A DNA stretch of 64,000 nt from Gymnothorax reevesii (lineage: Eukaryota; Chordata; Actinopteri; Anguilliformes; Muraenidae): positions 119,711,166 to 119,775,165 of the forward strand of contig CM056576.1 of the NCBI GenBank assembly GCA_029721435.1, read 5' to 3'. Position numbers and translations under genes: made by a program. The notes below the pieces were generated by a model that ran no database searches, had not been told where the DNA came from, and saw nothing but the letters and a program-made list of their open reading frames with translations. This document shows positions 57,238-64,000 of this stretch, one piece after another. The stretch's first letter is position 1; each line of letters begins with the position of its first letter.

Positions 57238-59650
57238 TGACCCATTATCCTACTCGTACATGAAGACCAGAGCTCTAGCGTAACCCTGCGATCAAAGCAA
57301 TTACTTTGCAATTACACTCAAATTGGGCGACTTGAAATGGGGCCATGCTGGGCTTCACTAATTGAATTCACTCAACACCTGAGCCAACAACAAGGTTTAC
57401 AGATTTTCGAAGAACAAAGGCAGATTCAGGAAGGTCATTCCATTTGCTAACAGAGGGCAGGAATAGACTCTCTAATATAAAGGTCGGCAGGGGTCAGAGA
57501 CGGCTTGCTGTGCCTCTGAAGTCCAGGGAAAACCTAGAATTCAAATGAAGACAGACGGTCTTCAAAGGGCTGCCTCAGACGAGCCCTGGGTGCGGTCTCA
57601 TCCGCTGTCTGGTCTGAGGTTCGACCCATCGAAGCCCGCCGAAGGTATGCAAGATGCCCTTATTTACACGCTCTCTTCTCCTCACCTTTGTACTGGTCAG
57701 CGCATGAGTGACACATGAAGGAAGTAAGTGGTAAATCTCGCAGTCGCCCAGAAAATGGCAGAAGTAGCTACCTGCATGTTTTCAGACCTCTGAATTACCT
57801 TGAGGTTTTCAACATTCTCAAAATCAGACGACACAGGGAAGCATCTCAAATAAAACAGCCTCAAAGGAAAGAAGACGCGGGCCTCAACTGCCTTCATTCC
57901 GAGAATATTCTGCAGACACTCAATATTCATAACATTCAGTGAGATCACTCGTATACAGACATTAATACACGCACGTCGACTTCAGCATTTTATAATTTAA
58001 AGAGGCCAAAAACTAGCATTTTCAAGATATTCTTTGCTGTACTTCAGCATCAAGTAAAGATTTCAGAGAAACCACACAGAGTTTATGCTCTAAGGATGTT
58101 TGTGAAGGACCTTTATATTCGTAAAAAGAAAAAGGCTGTTGATTTTTCACTGGCAATTTTTTGACGTAATGTGGCTACAATAGCCTTGCCCCACTGACGT
58201 CTGTGGTATCCTCAAATGTCAGCAAAGCTGTTAGGATGCATTAACAGCAGTTTAGTTTAGGAGAAACAAAATAGTTTAATCTCTAGGTGATCAAACTCCC
58301 TTTAACAGCACAACAAAAGATTGCTGGAGAGCAGCACACAGTGGGATAAACACAGGCCAGTTGGAAGCCGCGCAAGAACATCCAGCAGGTTTCAGCCGGC
58401 CGTCACCAATAGGCAGAGCAAATGTCCTACCCAAATTGCTAAACAATGTACCCACCGTATGAAATTACATCTGCGTGGAAGAATGCCAACCATGCAAGGA
58501 GTTCTGGAGGAGAGCACAGTCTAGATGCAAGATGAATGGCTTTCATTTAGAGCTAGAAACGACCCGAGGCTGTGACGCAAGATTGCCGTCCGAACCCGAA
58601 CTCAACCCGCCGAAGTTCGGTTCCGTGAGCGACGTGACAAAGAGCAGAGTTTTGATACCGGAAAACTACCTGACAATTCAACAAGAACAACCAAAACAGC
58701 ACAGGAGACTGAAGAAAACATCAGGGCTAAAATACAGTACCATTTGGCATCATAGACTAAATAAGTATTTGTGATCATGTCCTCCACCGCAAAGACAACA
58801 TAGATGTCCTGTTGTGAACTTATTCTGATTCTGCTTCAATCTTGATTTGAAGTGCTCCAAGAAGACACGGCTACTGAGGGAAGAAATAAATTTCAAGCTC
58901 CGGGGGAAAGTCAGAAAAAAATAATTTACATTCAATTACGTCAAATGGCTTTTTAACACAGGTATTGTAATATGATTGCGATGGGCTGCCCAGTCTGAAG
59001 TACAACTAACCTAGCACCGATAACCTCAGATGACCATGCTGAGCAGCGCTGTCGAAGAGGGCTTAGCGAGAAAATAATCGCTTAAATGACTAGGTGATGC
59101 GCCAACCTCTGAGAAGCACATAGAGGCTTGAAAAAGACGGGGTGATGAGAGTCCCCATCTTAACAAGGCCATAACGAGCACAGAAAGGTGGAAAAGAGAG
59201 GATCCCCTGGAGCGCAAGAGCAGCAAATTGGCTCTGGCAGGGTCTGAACAGGTAGCGCTGGGGACAATGAGGCGAATGAGCGCATTTTTCACAGTAGTAG
59301 TTCGCAGTTTCTGTAACAAAGCAAGAACAGCAAATGACTAGCCCTTCGTGTAGTACACGCTTCATTCATCCTGGCCTCTACCACAACTATAGCTCTATGC
59401 CGAGGGGTCAGCTCGTCATCACCAGAACACTGGGCTGGATTACGCTTTAGAATATAGAGGTTAAATCGCGAGGTGTCTCTTTTTGATTGCACTGCAGTGA
59501 ATGGATGAGTTTGATCCACACCTACAGTGTACAAGGGGGCGACAGAAAGGTGGTATACCAATCCTTTTTTTTAAATGATTGGATTTATAACAACACAAAT
59601 CAATACCAGTGTTCCAGAGTTTCATGCCGCTGTGAGCAATTTCTAAGACT
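57238..59650. other. per2 5' flank or first intron, no gene seen
   Basis: No coding exon is recognised. A noncoding first exon of per2 may lie here or further upstream, but no exon-donor pair stands out. The segment 58560-58640 is moderately CpG-rich. Confidence 0.4.
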
Positions 59651-59655
59651 TACTC

Positions 59656-60010
59656 TTAAAGGTGCTTTATGCAAGTTTGTTTACTTTCTGCGCAATTATA
59701 TTTTTGTCTCAATTCGCCGAAATCTCTCCACTATCCGCTAGCTGCCTGCCCCTAAATTCACAGTGAAAAAAAAAAAAAACCTGTGCTCTGGAGACCGCAC
59801 AGGCATCACAAACTGCAATTAAACACAAGGGGCACAGGCTGTGCCCCATAGCATAACAAACCGTGCCAGCCAATTACCAACAAGAATTGACCGTTATGGG
59901 CGCATGGGAAGGAGGGAACTATGTGAGGGAGGGGTGGGCTACCTCTGTTTTGTTTGAGTTCTAATGTCAACAGAAGTGAAAATAAACAAACTTGCATAGT
60001 GCACCTTTAA
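59656..60010. mobile_element. TTAA-flanked miniature element (piggyBac-like)
   Basis: The ends ttaaaggtgctttatgcaag and cttgcatagtgcacctttaa are inverted copies. The terminal repeat runs about 28 bases, to tttgttta on the left and taaacaaa on the right. Both ends carry TTAA, the duplication made by piggyBac-type transposases. It is about 355 bases long and non-coding. Confidence 0.75.
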
Positions 60011-60062
60011 GTTTAGAAGATTCTACAAAGCCCCATAGTGATGACAAAGAGGTTAGATAATA

Positions 60063-60727
60063 CAGTGGTTCTCAAACTCAGTCATGGGGACCCACTGAAT
60101 ATTCTGGTTTTTGTTCCCAGAATTAAAATGAGTCACTTATTTTTTTTAACTGGGCTATTCATGATTATCGGGACTATTCATCCCTGTAAGCCACACTTCT
60201 CAGTAACAGCTATGCTTGACCTGATTAACTCCATCTTCACATTGTACTGCAAATCACTTTTTAACAGGGTCTAATTGTAGGAATTGTGGACACCTGGTCA
60301 CTAAAACTAAACATTTATTAGGCGATGAAGAATTCAAAGACAGAAAACTATGAGTCACACCAGTTTGGTGTTATTTTTGTGCTTGGTTTAAGGATAACAT
60401 TTGGGAAGAACTTTAACGATCCGTTTCAGAAACTTCATTGATTCACCGTAATCTTGAATTTGAAATTTTACAAAATTGCCAACTTGACTTGGCTTGCATA
60501 CTTGGAATATCAGGAAATTAACATAATATGAACATTGGGGTTTTAAACATCAAGGAATTTCTGTCAATGTGGGTTAAGAGGGTAATGTCCCTCAAGGCTG
60601 CAAAAAAAGAAAAAGAAAAAAAATTAGATAAACAATAACAGCTAGTCATTTCTGGGATAATAATTCAGTTAGGAGCAAAACCCAGCACACATAATGGATC
60701 CTCCAGACTGAGTCTGGGAAGCGCTAA
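60063..60727. mobile_element. hAT-like non-autonomous element
   Basis: The left end cagtggttctcaaactcagt is typical of hAT elements. The right end gactgagtctgggaagcgct plus aag is its diverged inverted copy. The flanks (agataata and agataacc) may be an eroded 8-base duplication. No transposase frame is left. Confidence 0.5.
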
Positions 60728-61084
60728 GATAACCAATAATGCCAAAATTCCCTTTTAACAACAATCCAGCAATCACCCAACTACAGACTGCAATCAACCG
60801 TGGGCTGTGTGTGAGCGTGTACTTTGACAACCCACAAAAACAATCTCATAAAGTTGATATCAATAAAGTCAAACAGATAACATTAAATAACTGGAGTGAA
60901 AATCAAACATAATTTTACCATGAGCCCAGTAAAGGGAAAAACATACTTTTATGCTGAGCGTGTAAAAAACTTGAGCATGCCCCACGACAACAGATGTGAG
61001 AGGTACTCTGCACATGTGGGATATCCTGCGGATTTTGTCTGTTTGCCGCTTTAGGCTTCATCTGCCTGTCAGCTTACAGGCTGA

Positions 61085-61092
61085 TGACGTCA
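61085..61092. promoter_or_regulatory. palindromic cAMP response element match
   Basis: TGACGTCA about 4 kb upstream of the per2 ATG. It is a full consensus match. Function is unproven. Confidence 0.3.
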
Positions 61093-61516
61093 ATACAACC
61101 TCAAAAATCAGAGCATGGGATCAAAGAGCTCGCTGACCCTGTAAAATCCTGTACAATAAGGCCTCACAGCAAGCCACTCACTAAATTGAATTCAAATTCC
61201 TGCAATTTTTAAAAGAGTTTTGCTCCAGTTTTTAATCTGTACTGAAATCCAAATGAGCTGAAAATTCAGATTTCAAGTGAGTTCATAATCAGTCTATGGT
61301 GTAAGAGCTCTCTAAATCTTAACCTGTGCATTCTTAACCTGTGGCGCAAGTCTGATTACTAAAACATTTAGCCCGCAAAATGCAAGGAATACATATTAAT
61401 CATAGTAGATATTCCTTGTTAATTGCAATTCTAAACCACCCTCACCAAGTATAACTCAGACCTGAGGGAGGTCTCCATGTAATTAAACCAAAACAAAATT
61501 AAAATGCAGGTCTCAC

Positions 61517-61524
61517 TTATGTAA
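61517..61524. promoter_or_regulatory. D-box match TTATGTAA
   Basis: A perfect core for PAR-bZIP factors (TEF, DBP, HLF) and E4BP4, about 4.4 kb upstream of the per2 ATG and 0.4 kb from the CRE match. D-boxes drive light induction of fish per2. One chance hit in this much sequence would not be surprising. Confidence 0.3.
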
Positions 61525-63373
61525 ATACTTCACATAATTTTACTAATTCATCAGCTAACAGGATTGCAAAGCATCATAAAAACAGGTCGTACCCGAAATT
61601 TCCATCCTATACAAAATCATGAAGAAAACTGAAAAAAACAAAAAAACAGGGTCTGTATGTTTGCAGCCTGAGAAGTCTGAAACTGAGATGTGGCAGGATG
61701 TTTCAGTCTAGGATGGGTACCCCTCAGATCCAGACAAGGAGATTGATTTTTCTCAGTACTTCATACAGCTAGGACTGAGTGCCCTGACGTCTAATTAAAT
61801 GGCAGAGTCACAGTCTGGTACACAATCAAAATGAGTTAGCCTACAACTTAAAATTGCTTGCACCAAGTTCTGACCATTCACTGAGATCTCAAAGATGGCG
61901 GCCAACTCCCAAGTCATTTTATCAGGGTGGTCCTCTTCTCCCCTTTCAGCAGGATTCCCGAGAGAACCATTAAGGCTCACCTCATAGTGGATTCCAGATT
62001 AGGCTTAAACTCAGGCCTAAGATGGCACAAGCCAGCATTACAGGGAGAAATTCACCCATAAGGTGAACTAATCAAGCCAGCTATGTTTCCATATTCCAAG
62101 AGGACAATTAGCAGTTCCACCACAGCATCGAATGACCAAGTTAGTCAATTAATTCATGCTACCAGCCATACCACTATAGAAAACAACACTTTAACAGTTT
62201 GCTTGGGAAACAATATTTAGTGTTTCGTTTTAGTGGAAATGCGCTTGTTTTGACCGACTGCAAGGGGTCCATCACGAAACTACATTCAAACCAACAAGTT
62301 TCTTTCAGTTTGAAAAACTTGAAAATCACCATCAGTGACAGGGTCAGATATGACAAAGCCCCCAGATATGACGAACTCCAAATGATTCAACCAAAATCAA
62401 AAAGGTATCTAGTATGCCTAGAGAAGCTAAACCTGCAGGGCATTTTCAAATGCCTTCAATAGTGCAACAAGGTTCTTTCAATTGGGAGACTCTACAGCTC
62501 TTATTTTGACTCCAGTCATAACACAAAGTCAGCATCTCTCCCGCAATATATTACTCAATACTTATACATTGCATCATCAGCATACATTAACTGATCAATC
62601 AACATAAGAGTAACTCAAACAATTAGTCTGTCTGGCTGTGAAAATACTGACAGCCCTGACACATGGAGGCAGACAGGAGAGGTGTGACAGCGGTGGAGAT
62701 GCGATGCCCTACACAGCTGACCAAACAGGACAAAGCTATACACAAGCAGAGAGCCCGAGAGAGCCAAAGCCGGTGATGCTCTACAGAGATGCAGCTTCAT
62801 GACCTGAGCCTAAATGCATCTTTGAAACCTCTGGTTGCAAAGCACAGTGCATTAGCCATTTTCTAATCACTACATCAACAGGACAGTGATATGAGTCAAA
62901 ATATGCTAATGAGTAATTTTTTGTAACATTGTTTTGAAAAAATGATATTCTTTATTTCTAATTCAAACTACCAAAATCAACAAGTATGAACATCGGTTGA
63001 TCATAATCCAAGCATGTAATATCAACTTGCAAACTATAAACATATAGAAAAATTGTTTTTCATTGTTTTCAATTGTTTTTCAAGGCAGACAGTTGGATCG
63101 TGCGTTAGGTTTGACAGACAAAGAGGTGGTTTTTTTCAAAATAATTTATGTTAAGGAAATCAACCGAGATGTGGGTATTAGCAAACATGAACTGCTCTTT
63201 GATAATCAATCAATCAAGTGATCTGTTCAAATGTACTTTGAGACATGACTGTATTCTATAAAGCCAACCACATTTTATGTTGTCTATTTGATGGACAACC
63301 TAACGTCCGGAACAGATCATTTTAAGTCAAAATTTGAAGAAGGCAGATGCGTTTCGTGAAAAGTTTCAATACA

Positions 63374-63379
63374 TTTATT
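63374..63379 (-). terminator. minus-strand poly(A) signal
   Basis: AATAAA on the minus strand (plus-strand tttatt) about 110 bases after the stop codon of the candidate terminal exon at 63488-63532. Confidence 0.35.
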
Positions 63380-63487
63380 GAAAGATTTAGACATGAAGTG
63401 CTGTACCTTAAAACATTTATGTAGAAATTACATCAGTCGTGCAGTGAATATACATTTCTTTTAGGGGTGCACTGACATGTTACAAAT

Positions 63488-63532
63488 CTACTTCTCAAAC
63501 ATGGGGTCCTTCTGAACTTCATCCCATGACTG
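63488..63532 (-). CDS. candidate 3'-terminal exon of an unidentified gene
   Basis: Preceded by a good acceptor (ttttctag), the minus strand reads QSWDEVQKDPMFEK and then TAG. A poly(A) signal lies about 110 bases beyond. I do not recognise the protein. A tandem acceptor (ctag, cag) would remove the first residue. If real, the gene runs in the same direction as per2 and its other exons lie beyond the right edge of the window. The frame is short enough to be chance, so confidence is low. No upstream exon was found in 63540-64000. Confidence 0.3.
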   Translation of the reverse strand, partial: QSWDEVQKDPMFEK

Positions 63533-64000
63533 CTAGAAAAGGAGGGGAGAGAATTAATTCAAACTGTGCATGCTGTTTCTCTATGAAATGTGCAATAATG
63601 CACAATGCCAGAAAATTCAACCCAGAATCAATATTATAAATTCTGAATGGAATAAAAGATGTGCTAAATTACTCATAAGCATATTTCGACTCATATCCCA
63701 CAGCCGCCATGATAAAAATAATTGTTTTGTTCCTCTTCTGAGAAGCAGTGGGCGATGTACCGGGCAGCTCCATTTCCCGCCGACTCTCTCGATCTAAACC
63801 AGAATGCCCCACACCCTCCCCTGCACCAGCCAACTTGCGTCATGCTTCCATGACCGCATGCAGCCGGCAGACAGCTCTCCAGTCACACAAGTTCTCTCTG
63901 CCCTCAGGAGCAGGATAGACATACTAAATAAACAGACAGAGAGCATTTTTTCACTCGTGGACTGATTTTGAGACTTGATCTATAACTTCATTTCATAACA

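Larger units (their letters stand above)
60730..63370. other. intergenic upstream of per2, no gene seen
   Basis: AT-rich sequence with small unsupported frames. Candidate clock-related sites are listed separately at 61085 and 61517. Confidence 0.45.

Overview
The window is vertebrate nuclear DNA, most likely from a ray-finned fish. It holds split genes with canonical GT-AG introns, long AT-rich introns, CA/CT microsatellites and a typical fish repeat load (Tc1-like elements, L2-like LINE fragments, hAT and TTAA miniature transposons). The species cannot be named from the sequence. Most open reading frames in the window are chance frames or transposon relics.

Three protein genes are complete. 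Positions 1180-8189 (minus strand) carry itm2c, a BRICHOS-domain type II membrane protein of 258 residues in six exons. Positions 18987-20123 (plus strand) carry hes6, a bHLH-Orange repressor of 236 residues in four exons ending in WRPW. Positions 33991-57083 (minus strand) carry per2, a circadian clock PAS protein reconstructed here as 22 coding exons and 1401 residues, with every exon junction in phase. A short terminal exon of an unidentified minus-strand gene may lie at 63488-63532, with a poly(A) signal at 63374-63379.

itm2c and hes6 are head to head across about 10.8 kb. hes6 and per2 are tail to tail across about 13.9 kb. The second gap is mostly transposon debris: a 1.6 kb Tc1-like element (22626-24246), a stem-loop repeat, and a second Tc1-like element (26267-30380) interrupted by a probable solo LTR and by an L2-like LINE, followed by another LINE fragment.

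hes6 acts in neurogenesis and the segmentation clock, and per2 in the circadian clock. Their adjacency is inherited linkage; nothing here shows a shared operon-like unit. The most useful observations are the intact five-serine CK1 array in per2, possible clock and light elements near the per2 start, two tandem splice acceptors in per2, stop-free in-frame introns in hes6, a long polypurine tract in a per2 intron, and a clean nested-transposon history. I found no phage, CRISPR, prokaryotic operon or evidently new biological system.
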